From Paraburkholderia sediminicola (GTDB lineage: Bacteria; Pseudomonadota; Gammaproteobacteria; Burkholderiales; Burkholderiaceae): a stretch of 64,000 bases of DNA. The translations under genes were made by a program, and so were the position numbers. The first letter of the stretch is position 1; each line of letters starts with the position of its first letter. The stretch lies in the NCBI RefSeq assembly GCF_902859805.1, contig NZ_CADIKC010000003.1:186001-250000 (forward strand), read 5' to 3'. A model generated the notes under the pieces. It was not told the DNA's origin. It did no database searches and saw only the letters and a program-made list of their open reading frames with translations. Below are positions 1 through 9,689 of the stretch, piece by piece.

Positions 1-432
1 GCACAGCGCCTGCGCGGCGGCGACGCGATCCGGGCAAACCCACACCGGCGCGCCGGTGCGGCGCGCGATCAGCAGCGGCTCGTCACCGCCGACGCTGGCC
101 GCCGACGTCGCGAGAACCGCCGTCGGTCCTTTGACGCGCGCACCATAGCCACGCGAGACCACGCCGGGCTCAAAGCCGGCGGCGCGCAAGGCTTCGACCA
201 GGGCGATGACGGTTGGCGTTTTGCCGGTGCCGCCGACGGTCACGTTGCCGACCACTACCACCGGCACGCCAATGCGCACGGATTTCAGCCAGCCGAATGA
301 GAAAGCGGCGCGGCGCGCGGCGGCAATCGCGCCGAACACGCACGCGAAGGGCGTCAGCGCCCACGCAAGCGGTCCACGCTGCTGCCACTCGCGCGCGAAG
401 CGTGTTTCGAGACGGTCGCTCAGTCCACTCAT
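1..432 (-). CDS. lpxK: Tetraacyldisaccharide 4'-kinase LpxK, 5' part only (runs off the window)
   Basis: Phosphorylates the 4' position of the lipid A disaccharide precursor at the inner membrane. The first 144 codons are present; the rest lies beyond base 1. The protein starts [12 protein letters not shown], has a hydrophobic stretch around residues 25-45 that fits the membrane-associated N-terminus of the family, and then a Walker A-like loop [12 protein letters not shown] at about residues 62-73. A GYGAR motif follows near residue 97. The start is the ATG at 432, which gives the usual LpxK N-terminus. It is divergent from xseA. Identity is secure from the P-loop and N-terminus. Confidence 0.93.
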   Translation of the reverse strand, partial: MSGLSDRLETRFAREWQQRGPLAWALTPFACVFGAIAAARRAAFSFGWLKSVRIGVPVVVVGNVTVGGTGKTPTVIALVEALRAAGFEPGVVSRGYGARVKGPTAVLATSAASVGGDEPLLIARRTGAPVWVCPDRVAAAQALC

Positions 433-998
433 CGGCAAGCCGCAAGAGCAGGCGAAAGGGGCCGGGACGGCGGCATGGAAGCGCCAGGCGCAATACGCGG
501 TGCAAGCATCAACGCGGTTCTCCGGACAATCGAAAAGTGAAGCGAAAAGGTCAGGCAACGGTTATTTCCGATGCGCTCGCGCAGTGTGCAGTCAGTGTGC
601 CGCAATGGCGAGCGCCGCGGGGCGTTCGGTGTGCCGTCGAACCCGCCACTCTAGCGCGCGCAAGTCCCGCCCGGCAAGTCACGCGCCTCGTGCCGCGCGG
701 CAATTGGCGGTTCCGGACGAGGCTCACAGCCTGTGGATAACTTTGTGGAGAACCCGACCGTCAACGGGCTGAGAAGGCCATGCTGAGCGCTCCGTATCGG
801 TAATCGTTCTCTTTAGTGAGATGCAAAATCCATATAAATCAATGACATGCTTCGAATTCACGCGATCTGGCGGGCGATCTGGCGGCATTCGTCTAATGGC
901 TCCCGACATGTGGACACTTTTAACAATTCGTCTGCTGTGCTGGACGCCGATGGCCACTCGGTCTATCGTCTGTCCGGCCAGTCACCGATATTCCTCGC
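433..998. other. Divergent intergenic region lpxK/xseA
   Basis: 566 bases between two divergent genes. Six-frame reading frames here are Arg/Ala-rich shadows without ribosome binding sites. The only recognisable site is a perfect DnaA-box sequence at 732-740. I could not assign promoters for either gene with confidence. Confidence 0.6.
732..740 (-). promoter_or_regulatory. Perfect DnaA box (TTATCCACA on the minus strand)
   Basis: The plus strand reads TGTGGATAA, the complement of the E. coli R1/R4-type box TTATCCACA. It is followed directly by CTTTGTGGAGAA, a poor second match. It lies about 260 bases upstream of xseA. A single box could bind DnaA as a regulator or titrator. There is no cluster, AT-rich unwinding element or dnaA gene here, so this is not an origin. 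Confidence 0.45.
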
Positions 999-2378
999 AT
1001 GAATCCCGAAAGCCCTTTTTCCGCGTCGGCTACGCCCGGCGGTGAAGTTGTCGTCCCCGTTTCCGCGCTCAACCGAGCCATTGGCACGATGCTCGAACGC
1101 TCGTTTCCGCTCGTCTGGGTGTCCGGGGAAGTGTCGAACTTCACGCGTGCCGCGAGCGGCCATTGGTATTTCTCGATCAAGGACGCGCAGGCGCAGATGC
1201 GCTGCGTGATGTTCCGCGGTCGTGCGCAATACGCCGAGTTCACGCCGCGCGAAGGCGATCGCATCGAAGTGCGCGCGCTGGTGACGATGTACGAGCCGCG
1301 CGGCGAGTTGCAACTGAATGTGGAAGCGGTGCGCCGCACGGGGCAGGGCCGTCTTTACGAAGCCTTTCTCAGGCTGAAGGCGCAACTTGAAGCCGAGGGC
1401 CTCTTTGCCGCCGAACGCAAACGCGCCTTGCCGGCCCATCCGCGGGCGATCGGTATCGTGACGTCGTTACAGGCGGCCGCATTGCGCGACGTCCTGACCA
1501 CCTTGTCGCGCCGCGCCCCGCATATTCCGGTGATCGTCTATCCGGCGCCGGTGCAGGGCGTAGGCGCCAGCGCCAAAGTAGCCGCGATGGTCGATGCCGC
1601 CAGCGCGCGCCGCGAAGTCGATGTGCTGATCGTGTGCCGCGGCGGCGGCTCGATTGAAGATCTGTGGGCGTTCAACGAAGAAGTGCTGGCGCGTGCGATT
1701 GCCGAAAGCGCGATACCGGTGGTGAGCGGCGTGGGTCACGAAACCGATTTCACGATCGCCGACTTCGCCGCCGACGTGCGCGCACCCACGCCCACCGGCG
1801 CCGCCGAACTCGTCAGCCCGCAACGCGTGCTGTTGCTGCGCGAGCTCGATCATCGGCATGCAACGCTCGCTCGTGGCTTCGGCCGCATGATGGAGCGGCG
1901 CGCACAGCAACTCGACTGGCTGGCGCGCCGGCTCGTGTCGCCGGCCGAGCGGCTCGCGCGGCAGCGTACGCATTTGCAGCAATTGAGCGTGCGGCTGGCA
2001 TCGGCAGGCGCGCGCCCTGTGCGTGACGCCCGAGCGCGGTTTTCTCTGCTGCAGATGCGCTGGCAGCGCTGGCGGCCTGATCTCGCCGCGCATCAGGCAA
2101 AGCTCGGCATGCTCTCGCAGCGTCTGGACGCCGCATTGTTACGCCAGCATGAACGTCAGTCCGCGCGTATCGACACGCTGGCTGCGCGGCTCGAAGTACT
2201 GAGCCCGCAGCGCACGCTGGAGCGTGGCTATGCTGCCGTGCTCGACGCGCAGAGCGGTCGCGCGGTGCGTGCGCCATCGTCGCTGAAGCCGGGGCGGCGC
2301 CTGACGGTGCATCTCGCGGAAGGGGCGGCGGACATTGCCCTCGCCGACGTGCAACCGCGCCTGACCGACGGTTTCTGA
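999..2378 (+). CDS. xseA: Exodeoxyribonuclease VII large subunit
   Basis: Catalytic subunit of the single-strand-specific exonuclease VII, which works with several XseB subunits in the cytoplasm in mismatch and recombination repair. It has 459 residues, a normal family length. Residues about 20-110 form the N-terminal OB-fold ([10 protein letters not shown]...HWYFSIKD). The catalytic core contains [10 protein letters not shown] at residues 214-223 and [12 protein letters not shown] near residue 246. A long Arg/Gln-rich helical region that binds XseB follows, then LERGYA and a C-terminal barrel segment. The ATG at 999 gives the expected N-terminus, but no good Shine-Dalgarno precedes it. xseB is not in this window. 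Confidence 0.97.
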   Translation: MNPESPFSASATPGGEVVVPVSALNRAIGTMLERSFPLVWVSGEVSNFTRAASGHWYFSIKDAQAQMRCVMFRGRAQYAEFTPREGDRIEVRALVTMYEPRGELQLNVEAVRRTGQGRLYEAFLRLKAQLEAEGLFAAERKRALPAHPRAIGIVTSLQAAALRDVLTTLSRRAPHIPVIVYPAPVQGVGASAKVAAMVDAASARREVDVLIVCRGGGSIEDLWAFNEEVLARAIAESAIPVVSGVGHETDFTIADFAADVRAPTPTGAAELVSPQRVLLLRELDHRHATLARGFGRMMERRAQQLDWLARRLVSPAERLARQRTHLQQLSVRLASAGARPVRDARARFSLLQMRWQRWRPDLAAHQAKLGMLSQRLDAALLRQHERQSARIDTLAARLEVLSPQRTLERGYAAVLDAQSGRAVRAPSSLKPGRRLTVHLAEGAADIALADVQPRLTDGF

Positions 2379-2391
2379 CACTTCGCCGATG

Positions 2392-2411
2392 GCGCTCAAA
2401 AGCGCATTTTT
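2392..2411 (+). terminator. Weak intrinsic terminator after xseA
   Basis: A 5-bp GC stem (GCGCT / AGCGC) with a CAAA loop is followed by ATTTTTG, 14 bases after the xseA stop. The stem is short, so efficiency is uncertain. Confidence 0.4.
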
Positions 2412-2504
2412 GACCGTCGCGAGAACCGGGCACGGCCCGTGCGAATGCACTAATTACGCTATGTGTGCGGCATGTTCGCCGATGCCGGACATAAAGTCCG
2501 TTGG

Positions 2505-2534
2505 TTTGCGGGGTTATTCCAACTCGCCTACAAT
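2505..2534 (+). promoter_or_regulatory. Probable sigma-70 promoter of sodB
   Basis: TTTGCG, an 18-bp spacer and TACAAT at 2529-2534. TACAAT is a strong -10; the -35 is poor. The start point would be near 2541, giving a leader of roughly 55 bases before the sodB ATG. Confidence 0.45.
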
Positions 2535-2597
2535 CGAGTGCTCTAAAGCCTTATCCGCAGACTCCCCCACAACAGATACAGACACAAGGAAAGCACC

Positions 2598-3176
2598 ATG
2601 GAACATACGCTCCCGCCGCTGCCGTTTGCAAAAAACGCACTCGTTCCGAACATGTCGGAAGAGACGCTCGAGTATCACTACGGCAAGCACCACCAGACCT
2701 ATGTGACCAATCTGAACAATCTGATCAAGGGCACGGAGTTCGAGAACCTGTCGCTCGAAGAGATCGTCAAGAAGGCATCGGGCGGCATCTTTAACAACGC
2801 TGCTCAGGTGTGGAACCACACGTTCTTCTGGAACAGCCTGTCGCCGCAAGGTGGCGGTGCACCGACTGGCGCACTGGCTGACGCGATCAACGCCAAGTGG
2901 GGTTCGTTCGAGAAGTTCAAGGAAGAATTCGCCAAGACCGCAGTCGGCACGTTCGGCTCGGGTTGGGCATGGCTGGTGAAGAAGGCTGACGGTTCGCTCG
3001 ACCTGGTGTCGACGAGCAACGCAGCTACGCCGCTGACCACGGACGCGAAGGCACTGCTGACGATCGACGTGTGGGAACACGCGTACTACATCGACTACCG
3101 CAATGCGCGTCCGAAGTTCGTTGAAGCGTACTGGAACATCGTTAACTGGGCATTCGCGTCGAAGAACTTCGCGTAA
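2598..3176 (+). CDS. sodB: Iron superoxide dismutase
   Basis: Converts superoxide to oxygen and hydrogen peroxide in the cytoplasm. It has 192 residues with no signal peptide. The metal ligands are visible at H27, H74, D157 and H161 (the last two in DVWEH). Q70 in NNAAQVWNH sits at the position typical of iron rather than manganese enzymes. An AGGAAAG ribosome binding site precedes the ATG. The gene is monocistronic: it has its own likely promoter (2505-2534) and a very strong terminator at 3271. Iron specificity is inferred from the glutamine position and family resemblance. Confidence 0.97.
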   Translation: MEHTLPPLPFAKNALVPNMSEETLEYHYGKHHQTYVTNLNNLIKGTEFENLSLEEIVKKASGGIFNNAAQVWNHTFFWNSLSPQGGGAPTGALADAINAKWGSFEKFKEEFAKTAVGTFGSGWAWLVKKADGSLDLVSTSNAATPLTTDAKALLTIDVWEHAYYIDYRNARPKFVEAYWNIVNWAFASKNFA

Positions 3177-3270
3177 GTTTGCCGGTTGCAGCGTGACAGG
3201 ATAGTTCGGATGTCCAACGAAACTGGAGATTCGAACGCATCGCCGCAATGATGTCTGGAAACGGTAGTAA

Positions 3271-3308
3271 AGCAGAAAGCCCTCCTTCGTGAGGGCTTTC
3301 TGCTTTTT
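3271..3308 (+). terminator. Strong intrinsic terminator of sodB
   Basis: Perfect 14-bp stem (3271-3284 with 3291-3304), 6-base loop, T-tract in the distal arm and beyond (TGCTTTTTGG). About 95 bases after the sodB stop. Confidence 0.9.
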
Positions 3309-3309
3309 G

Positions 3310-3807
3310 GTTCTCCGGGTTTGGCGTCCGTCGCATTTGCGCGTCAAATCTTTCGCCATTCATATCCATTGTTACTTACGGGTTACTGGATATTTCTTGC
3401 TGCCGGCAAGCTTCGTCAGCGTTCCGCATTCACGATGCTGTCTTGCCGAAAGCTCGTGGTCTTGCCATCGAAAGACTTGTCATCGTCGCCTCCGGCATCT
3501 GAATGGAGCATGCGTCGCACTGGCTATGCGCCGCGCGCTTGCCATGCACGCTTACAGTTTCGAACCCTGAAAGCTTCCACGATGTGCCGCTCCCCGGCTG
3601 GAAGCGGTGTGACTGCATCGCCACATGTTTCTTGTGGTGAGCGCTGGTAAACCTCGGTAAGGACTCGCTCGCTATCGTTCGCTGATGTTCGTTCCCCTTC
3701 GCGCAGCCTGTGGTTCGCCTCGCGCGACGGCATCGCAAGGATGTGATGCGGACAGTGGTCCGGGTCGACGTGACATCGGTGAAACAGCAGTCCTCTGGCG
3801 GGGCACG
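3310..3807. other. Intergenic region, no gene seen
   Basis: About 500 bases between the sodB terminator and the next gene. Short frames in both directions lack ribosome binding sites and plausible protein composition. I see no repeat or RNA structure I can name. Confidence 0.6.
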
Positions 3808-6276
3808 ATGGAAACCACTCAGATTCTGGATCTCGCGACGGCACACCATCTCGCGGGTGAATTCGGCCATGCCCGCGAGTTGTACGAACGTGCGCTCGCG
3901 ATCAACCCCGACGACGCGAACGTGATGTTCCGCCTCGGTGTGCTCGACATGCAAGGCGGCGCATACGAGGCTGCACTTGCGTGGCTCGATGCGGCGCTGA
4001 CGCGCGCGCCGGAAAACGCGCGATATCACTTCGTTCGAGGGCAGGTGTTTGCCGCCGCGCAACGATTTGCCGATGCTATCGACGCTTATCTGCAAGCACT
4101 GTCATTCGAAGCCGGTTCCACTGACGTGCTGTTCGCCCTGGCGGCGGCGCTGCAAGCAGTCAGCGAATACGCTGCTGCAATAGAGACCTATACGTCGCTG
4201 CTGGCGCTCGAACCCGGGCACGTCGACGCGCTCAACAACCTGGGCAACTGCCACCGGCAACAAGGTGACCTGCCTGCCGCGGACTCTGCATACCGCCGCG
4301 CGATCGCTGCGCGACCCGACGACGCCAACGCACTCACGAATCTCGGCACGCTTCTCGAGGCGCACGGCCGTCTGGACGAAGCTGTCGTGCAGCTCGAGGC
4401 GGCGGTGCGCGTGGCGCCGGATTCGCCTTGTGGCCTGGTGAATCTCGGCGTCGCGCTTCACAGGCGCGGCGAGTTCGTGCGAGCCGCCGAGTTGCTGACG
4501 CACGCGCTCGAGTTGGACCCCGTCTTCCCCGAAGCAGCGTATAACCTGGCCAATGCGCTGCATGCGCTCGGCAGACGGAGCGAAGCGGTCAGCCACTATC
4601 AACGGGCGATCGAGCAAGCGCCGGCACACGCCGATGCCTACAACAATCTGGGTATCGTCCTTCAGGAATCGGGATCGCACGAGGACGCCGCAGAGGCGTT
4701 TAGCGCTGCGATCCGCCTGCGCCCCGGGTTCGTGGCCGCGCTCAACAACGCGGCGACCCTGATGCGTACGCTCGGCCGCATTGCCGAGGCAGAATCTCAT
4801 TTGCGCGAGGCGCTCGCCGTCGACCCACATCACTCCGTCACGCACAACAATCTGGGCAACGTGCTGAAAGACCAGGGTCGCCTCGACGACGGCATCGATT
4901 GCTATCGCCGGGCGCTCACGTGCGATCCCTACAACGTCGTCGCGCATAGCAATCTGGTCTACGCATTGAGTTTCCAGGCCGAGCATCCCCAGCCGTTACT
5001 GGACGAATGCCGTCGATGGTCCGCGCGCCACGAGGCGCCGTATCGCGGCACCCATGAACCGCATCCGAACGATGCGACGCCGTCCCGCCGCTTGCGCATC
5101 GGCTATGTGTCGCCGGATTTCCGCGATCATTGCCAGACGCTGTTCACGCTTGCGCTGCTCTCGCATCACGATCACGAACAGTTCGAAGTTTTCTGTTACG
5201 CGAGCGTCACCCGGCCAGACGATCTGACGCAGCGCGTAGCCGGCCATGCCGACGTATGGCGCGACGTGCGCGCACTCAACGACGAGCGGCTCGCACAGCT
5301 GATCCGCGACGACCGGATCGATATTCTGATCGACCTGACCATGCATATGGCGGATGGCCGTCCGCTGCTGTTCGCGCGCAAACCCGCGCCGGTGCAGATC
5401 GCCTGGCTGGCCTATCCGGGGACGACCGGCATCGATGCAATTGACTACCGGCTCACGGACCCGTGGCTCGACCCGGTGGGCAGCGATGCCTGGTATAGCG
5501 AAGTTTCCATCCGCCTGCCGCACTCTTTCTGGTGCTATGACGCGTTGACGGATACGCCTGAGGTCAATGCGCTGCCCGCGCTGTCGAGCGGTTATCCCAC
5601 GTTCGGCTGTCTGAACAATCCATGCAAGCTGAGCGATGCGACCTTCAGATTGTGGGGCGACGTGATGCGCGAAGTCGCGGACGCCAGGCTGCTGCTGATG
5701 GCCCCGAATGGCGCGGCCCGTGCGCTTCTGCTCGAGCGGTTGGGACACCATGGGATCGCCCGGGAGCGGGTCTCCTTTACATTGTTCCGGCCGCGCGCGG
5801 ACTACCTGCGCACGTATCACCAGATCGATATCGGGCTCGATACGTTTCCGTACAACGGCCATACGACGAGCCTCGACTCGTACTGGATGGGAGTGCCGGT
5901 CGTCACGCGGGTCGGCGGCACGTCGGTAGGGCGCGCCGGACTGAGCCAGTTGGAGAACCTGGGTCTGCGCGACCTCGCCGCGGACAGCGACGCACAGTTC
6001 GTCGAGACGGCCGTTCAACTGGTACGCGATCTGCCGCGCCTGAGCGCGATGCGTGCGAGCCTGCGGGCACGGCTCGCGGCGTCGCCGTTGATGGACGGCG
6101 TGCGCTTTGCGCGCCATGTCGAGGCCGCTTACCGCCACGTCTGGGGAACATGGTGCAAGCAGGGGCAACGGACCACGCCGGCCTGGCGCGACAGCGCTAC
6201 AGCAGGGGGAATGACGATGCCAGGCGAAGCCCTCGGAGGGCGAGCCACGCGCGTTTTTCCGGCAGTTACGAGGTAA
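3808..6276 (+). CDS. TPR protein with O-GlcNAc transferase-like (GT41/SPINDLY) catalytic domain
   Basis: 822 residues. Residues about 5-400 are a run of tetratricopeptide repeats, with regular A/YNNLG and A-P-D spacing. The rest is a GT41 domain like eukaryotic OGT and plant SPINDLY. Key positions are kept: GYVSPDFRDH with the His at 441 (where OGT has its active-site His in DFGNH), Lys607 in LNNPCK (the UDP-contacting Lys of OGT), and NGHTTS with His685. The family moves a sugar from a nucleotide sugar to Ser/Thr of proteins; donor and targets here are unknown. I chose the ATG at 3808, preceded by GGCGGGG, because the frame upstream (to 3685) has no TPR character. It is probably cytosolic, as no signal or membrane segment is seen. 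No flagellin or adhesin target lies nearby. Confidence 0.88.
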   Translation: METTQILDLATAHHLAGEFGHARELYERALAINPDDANVMFRLGVLDMQGGAYEAALAWLDAALTRAPENARYHFVRGQVFAAAQRFADAIDAYLQALSFEAGSTDVLFALAAALQAVSEYAAAIETYTSLLALEPGHVDALNNLGNCHRQQGDLPAADSAYRRAIAARPDDANALTNLGTLLEAHGRLDEAVVQLEAAVRVAPDSPCGLVNLGVALHRRGEFVRAAELLTHALELDPVFPEAAYNLANALHALGRRSEAVSHYQRAIEQAPAHADAYNNLGIVLQESGSHEDAAEAFSAAIRLRPGFVAALNNAATLMRTLGRIAEAESHLREALAVDPHHSVTHNNLGNVLKDQGRLDDGIDCYRRALTCDPYNVVAHSNLVYALSFQAEHPQPLLDECRRWSARHEAPYRGTHEPHPNDATPSRRLRIGYVSPDFRDHCQTLFTLALLSHHDHEQFEVFCYASVTRPDDLTQRVAGHADVWRDVRALNDERLAQLIRDDRIDILIDLTMHMADGRPLLFARKPAPVQIAWLAYPGTTGIDAIDYRLTDPWLDPVGSDAWYSEVSIRLPHSFWCYDALTDTPEVNALPALSSGYPTFGCLNNPCKLSDATFRLWGDVMREVADARLLLMAPNGAARALLLERLGHHGIARERVSFTLFRPRADYLRTYHQIDIGLDTFPYNGHTTSLDSYWMGVPVVTRVGGTSVGRAGLSQLENLGLRDLAADSDAQFVETAVQLVRDLPRLSAMRASLRARLAASPLMDGVRFARHVEAAYRHVWGTWCKQGQRTTPAWRDSATAGGMTMPGEALGGRATRVFPAVTR

Positions 6277-6405
6277 AGGGGAGAAATAGTTGTCAGCTTG
6301 ATGACTGCCGGGCTGGTCGGGAGTGCAAGCTTTGTCACAGATAGTAACTGCGGCAAGGTCAGCGGACGCGTGTTCCGCGCCGATTCAGACCTTGTGCACG
6401 TTCGA

Positions 6406-6684
6406 TCAAGGCTGCGTCGACGCCGCCCCGGTCGTATCGGAATCCGTCGACATCTGCCGATGCCGGTGGCCGCGGCCGCCGCTGCTGGGCGACACCGAGC
6501 TCGCCGGCGCGGGAGGCGGAGGCGGGTGATTGATGTACTGGAAATTCTGCGCGATCGAGGCGCTGGGAAAGGTCGTTGTCGAAGGCTCGATAGCGCTGCT
6601 CGGGAACGTCGTGTTCGACTGCGCGAAAACGGGCGGTATACAGGCGGCAGAAGCCGCCGCCACCACGAAAACAAGCCTGTTCAT
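6406..6684 (-). CDS. Small secreted protein of unknown function
   Basis: 92 residues starting MNRLVFVVAAASAACIPPVFAQSN, a typical Sec signal peptide with a likely cut after VFA-Q. The mature part is Ser/Thr/Pro-rich (TTFPSSAIEPSTTTFPSASIAQ), has a run of five or more prolines, and ends in a His/Arg-rich tail. A GAGGAA ribosome binding site lies 8 bases before the ATG at 6684, which decides this start over the frame-open position at 6711. No domain is recognised. It is convergent with the upstream TPR gene and divergent from the next lipoprotein gene. It is likely real because signal peptide and ribosome binding site agree. Confidence 0.65.
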   Translation of the reverse strand: MNRLVFVVAAASAACIPPVFAQSNTTFPSSAIEPSTTTFPSASIAQNFQYINHPPPPPAPASSVSPSSGGRGHRHRQMSTDSDTTGAASTQP

Positions 6685-6914
6685 CGAGTCTTCCTCTGAT
6701 TCGTTGCCCACTATTGGCGCAAGCCAGTTTAGGCCGCGCGCTGCGAAAACAGATTGCGGCTTCGCTTACAAGCGTTACCCGATATGACGCGGCGGTGCGC
6801 CTTCCTGGCTGCGAGGCCATGCCGCGCGAACGCGCGCGAGAATGTAAGCGAAAAACTTTCTGTAACGATCTCGTAACCAAGCGCGATACCGATTGGCATA
6901 ACGTTTGAATTCCA

Positions 6915-7511
6915 ATGTCTTTGAAGCGCACGAACATGATCTCCAGCACCAAGTCGATAAGCCTCGCCATACCGGCCGCCGTCGTTGCGCTCGCGCTCGG
7001 CGGTTGTGCGGTCATGCCGCCGAGCGGCCCAAGCGTGGTCGCGCTGCCGCGCAGCGGCGAGCCGCTCGGGCAGTTCCAGCAGGACGACTATGCATGCCGC
7101 GACTACGCGAACCGCTCGACGGATCCGAATGCGGCCGCCCAGGCGGCGACCACCAACAGCGTGAACAGCGCGGCGCTGGGCACGCTTGGCGGCGCGGCGG
7201 TCGGCGCGCTGATCGGTGCGGCGGCGGGCAATGCGGGCGCGGGTGCGGCGATCGGCGCGGGCAGCGGCTTGCTGATCGGCGGCGCGAACGGCGCGAATGG
7301 CGCGCAGTATTCCGCGGCGGGCCTGCAAGCGCGCTACGACGCCTCCTACGCGCAGTGCATGACCTCGAAGGGCAACACCATCTCGCAGCCGCCGCAACCG
7401 GCCTACTATGCGCCGCAGCCGGCTTATTACGCACCTCAGCCGTACTACTATGCTCCGCCGCCGAGGTATGTCGCGCCGCCGGTAATGTACGCGCCTTATC
7501 CGTATTACTGA
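6915..7511 (+). CDS. Glycine-zipper lipoprotein
   Basis: 198 residues. The N-terminal signal ends in a lipobox ALALGGC with Cys31 as the lipidation site. A Cys-containing segment (DDYACRDYANRSTDPNAAAQ) is followed by a glycine-zipper (about residues 90-125: GGAAVGALIGAAAGNAGAGA...), which usually forms a membrane-inserting helical hairpin. A second Cys region (YAQCMTSKGN) and a Tyr/Pro/Gln-rich tail ending in PYPYY follow. This family is common in Burkholderia as outer-membrane or periplasmic lipoproteins of unknown role. Met8 (base 6936) is an alternative start that would shorten the n-region. Confidence 0.85.
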   Translation: MSLKRTNMISSTKSISLAIPAAVVALALGGCAVMPPSGPSVVALPRSGEPLGQFQQDDYACRDYANRSTDPNAAAQAATTNSVNSAALGTLGGAAVGALIGAAAGNAGAGAAIGAGSGLLIGGANGANGAQYSAAGLQARYDASYAQCMTSKGNTISQPPQPAYYAPQPAYYAPQPYYYAPPPRYVAPPVMYAPYPYY

Positions 7512-7808
7512 AACTGAGGTCGATCGGAAACCTCGCTTCGCCGAAACACACCGTTTGCGCCAGGGGGCAGGCAAGTTTGTTGCTGTAAAGCTTTTGTCAT
7601 GTCTGGCGGAAAGACACGAAACGATGGCGGCAACCCGCCCGGCAAAGGGCGTACGTTTGGATGGAGGGTTAGGGACGCCAGTTGCCCGGCGGTTCCGCGC
7701 AGCCCGCAAACTCCACTCCATCCCTGCCGGCATCCTCCGTTTCTGACTCCGCCGTTCGACGCAGCCCGACGCACGGAGTGAGCCGGACATCGTGCGAACG
7801 AGGCGATC

Positions 7809-9542
7809 ATGCAGCGACCGCAAACCGGCAAGTTCAATCCGACTGTGTGGTCCCGCGTGTGCGAGTGGCTGGCGGTTGCTTTCGTCGCAAGCTGCTTTCT
7901 TTCTTGCGGCGGCGGCTCGGGGGGCTCATCGGGTACGGGTTCTTCGGCCGGCAGTGGCACGACCGGCAGCGGCTCGACGACCGGCAGTGGCGGCACCGGC
8001 TCAACCAGTTCCGGTGGCACGTCGATGGGAACGACGGCCTTCGCCACTGACGTCCTGACGCATCACAACGATCTCGCCCGCACGGGTCAGATGCTCGCCG
8101 AGACCACGCTGACGCTCGCGAACGTCAATTCAACGAGCTTCGGCAAAGTCGCGTTTCTCGCCGCGGACGGCAAGGTCGACGCGCAGCCGCTGTTCGTCAC
8201 GAGTCTGTCGATTGGCGGGACCGCTCACGACGTGGTTTACGTCGCCACCGAACACGATAGCGTGTACGCGTATGACGCCACCACCTTCGCGCAATTGTGG
8301 AAGGTCTCGCTGGTCGGCAGCGGCGAGACATCCAGCGACGACCGTGGTTGCCAGGACATCACGCCGGAAATCGGCATAACGTCGACGCCGGTGATCGATC
8401 GCAATCGCGGCGCGAATGGCGTGCTGTATGCCGTGGCGATGACCAAAGACGGCAGCGGTGGCTACCATCACCGGTTGCATGCGCTTGATCTGACCACCGG
8501 GGCAGAGGTGCTCGGCGGCCCGACGGAGATTGCTGCGAGCTTCCCCGGTAACGGCGCGGGGAGCGTCAATGGCACCATCACCTTCAATCCTTCACTGCAT
8601 GCGGTGCGCGCGGCGCTCACGCTGGTCGGCGGCAACGTCTACATGGGCTGGACCGCGCACTGCATGTCGGGCGCTTACACCGGCTGGTTGATGGCCTATA
8701 GCGCGGACACTTTGCAGCAGACCAGCGTGTTTGACGTCGCGCCGAACGGCAGCCAGGGATCGATCTGGATGGCCGGCTCAGGCATGGCGTCAGACGGCAC
8801 CTCGATTTACGTCGTCGACGGCAACGGCACGTTCGGCACCACGCTGAATGCGCAGGGCTTCCCGGTTGACGGCGACTTCGGCAACTCGTTGATGAAGCTG
8901 TCGTTAGGAAACCTGCAGGTCACCGATTATTTCGCCATGGATAACGTCGTGGCCGAGGCAAATGCCGACAACGATTTCGGTTCGGGCGGCGTGATGCTGT
9001 TGCCGGATCAGACGACCGCGAGCGGCGTCGTCAAACACCTCGCGGTGGCTGCGGGCAAGGACAATCTGATCTACGTGGTCGATCGCGACTCGATGGGCAA
9101 ATTCAGTCCCACGGCGAACAATAACTGGCAGGTGTTGACCGGCACGCTCGCGGGCGGCATCTGGGGGTCGCCGGCTTATTACAATGGTGTGGTCTATTAC
9201 GGCGGTTGGAACGATAACCTGAAGGCGCTGCCGATCTCCGGTGCGTTTCTCGCGACCACCGCGTCGTCAAAGAGTCCCACGACGTTTGCCTATCCCGGCG
9301 CGACACCGGCCGTGTCGGCCAATGGTTCGAGCAACGGCATCGTCTGGGTGGCGGAAAACGGCACGACGGGTGCCTTGCATGCGTACGACGCAAGCAACCT
9401 CGCGAGCGAGCTGTACAACAGTAATCAGGCCGGCGCGCGCGATCAGTGGGGCGCGGGCAACAAGTTCATCACGCCGATGATCGCCCGAGGCAAAGTGTTT
9501 GTGGGCACGACGAATGGGGTAGCGGTGTTTGGTTTGTTGTAG
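7809..9542 (+). CDS. Lipoprotein with PQQ-like beta-propeller
   Basis: 577 residues. A signal sequence ends in FLSC (Cys33), predicting a lipoprotein. A Gly/Ser/Thr-rich linker (about residues 34-78) leads to a domain with repeated blades of the PQQ/quinoprotein type, such as VYVATEHDSVYAYDATTFAQLWKVSL, VLYAVAM...HRLHALDLTTG, IYVVDRDSMG and IVWVAENGTTGALHAYDA. These blades often serve as scaffolds. I see no catalytic residues proving dehydrogenase activity, so binding or assembly roles are equally possible. GAGGCG precedes the ATG, and a strong terminator follows at 9571. The Gly/Ser tether recalls the GGGSS protein at 23.7 kb, but the two are not otherwise alike. Confidence 0.82.
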   Translation: MQRPQTGKFNPTVWSRVCEWLAVAFVASCFLSCGGGSGGSSGTGSSAGSGTTGSGSTTGSGGTGSTSSGGTSMGTTAFATDVLTHHNDLARTGQMLAETTLTLANVNSTSFGKVAFLAADGKVDAQPLFVTSLSIGGTAHDVVYVATEHDSVYAYDATTFAQLWKVSLVGSGETSSDDRGCQDITPEIGITSTPVIDRNRGANGVLYAVAMTKDGSGGYHHRLHALDLTTGAEVLGGPTEIAASFPGNGAGSVNGTITFNPSLHAVRAALTLVGGNVYMGWTAHCMSGAYTGWLMAYSADTLQQTSVFDVAPNGSQGSIWMAGSGMASDGTSIYVVDGNGTFGTTLNAQGFPVDGDFGNSLMKLSLGNLQVTDYFAMDNVVAEANADNDFGSGGVMLLPDQTTASGVVKHLAVAAGKDNLIYVVDRDSMGKFSPTANNNWQVLTGTLAGGIWGSPAYYNGVVYYGGWNDNLKALPISGAFLATTASSKSPTTFAYPGATPAVSANGSSNGIVWVAENGTTGALHAYDASNLASELYNSNQAGARDQWGAGNKFITPMIARGKVFVGTTNGVAVFGLL

Positions 9543-9570
9543 GTGTTGCGAACTGGAGAACTGGAAATGG

Positions 9571-9606
9571 AAAAGCCCCTGCTCATGGCGAGCAGGGGCT
9601 TTTTGT
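9571..9606 (+). terminator. Intrinsic terminator after the propeller lipoprotein
   Basis: Perfect 13-bp stem AAAAGCCCCTGCT / AGCAGGGGCTTTT with a 7-base loop and T-tract, 29 bases after the stop. The A-run on the left arm would also give T's on the other strand, so it may also serve the minus-strand NYN gene ending at 9690. Confidence 0.9.
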
Positions 9607-9689
9607 TTGCAGCGGAGTTTGAGCGGAGGCACTTACATTGCTATCGGTGCGCCGGAAGAAACCGGCGCACGTCACGCAAAGTGAGACGC

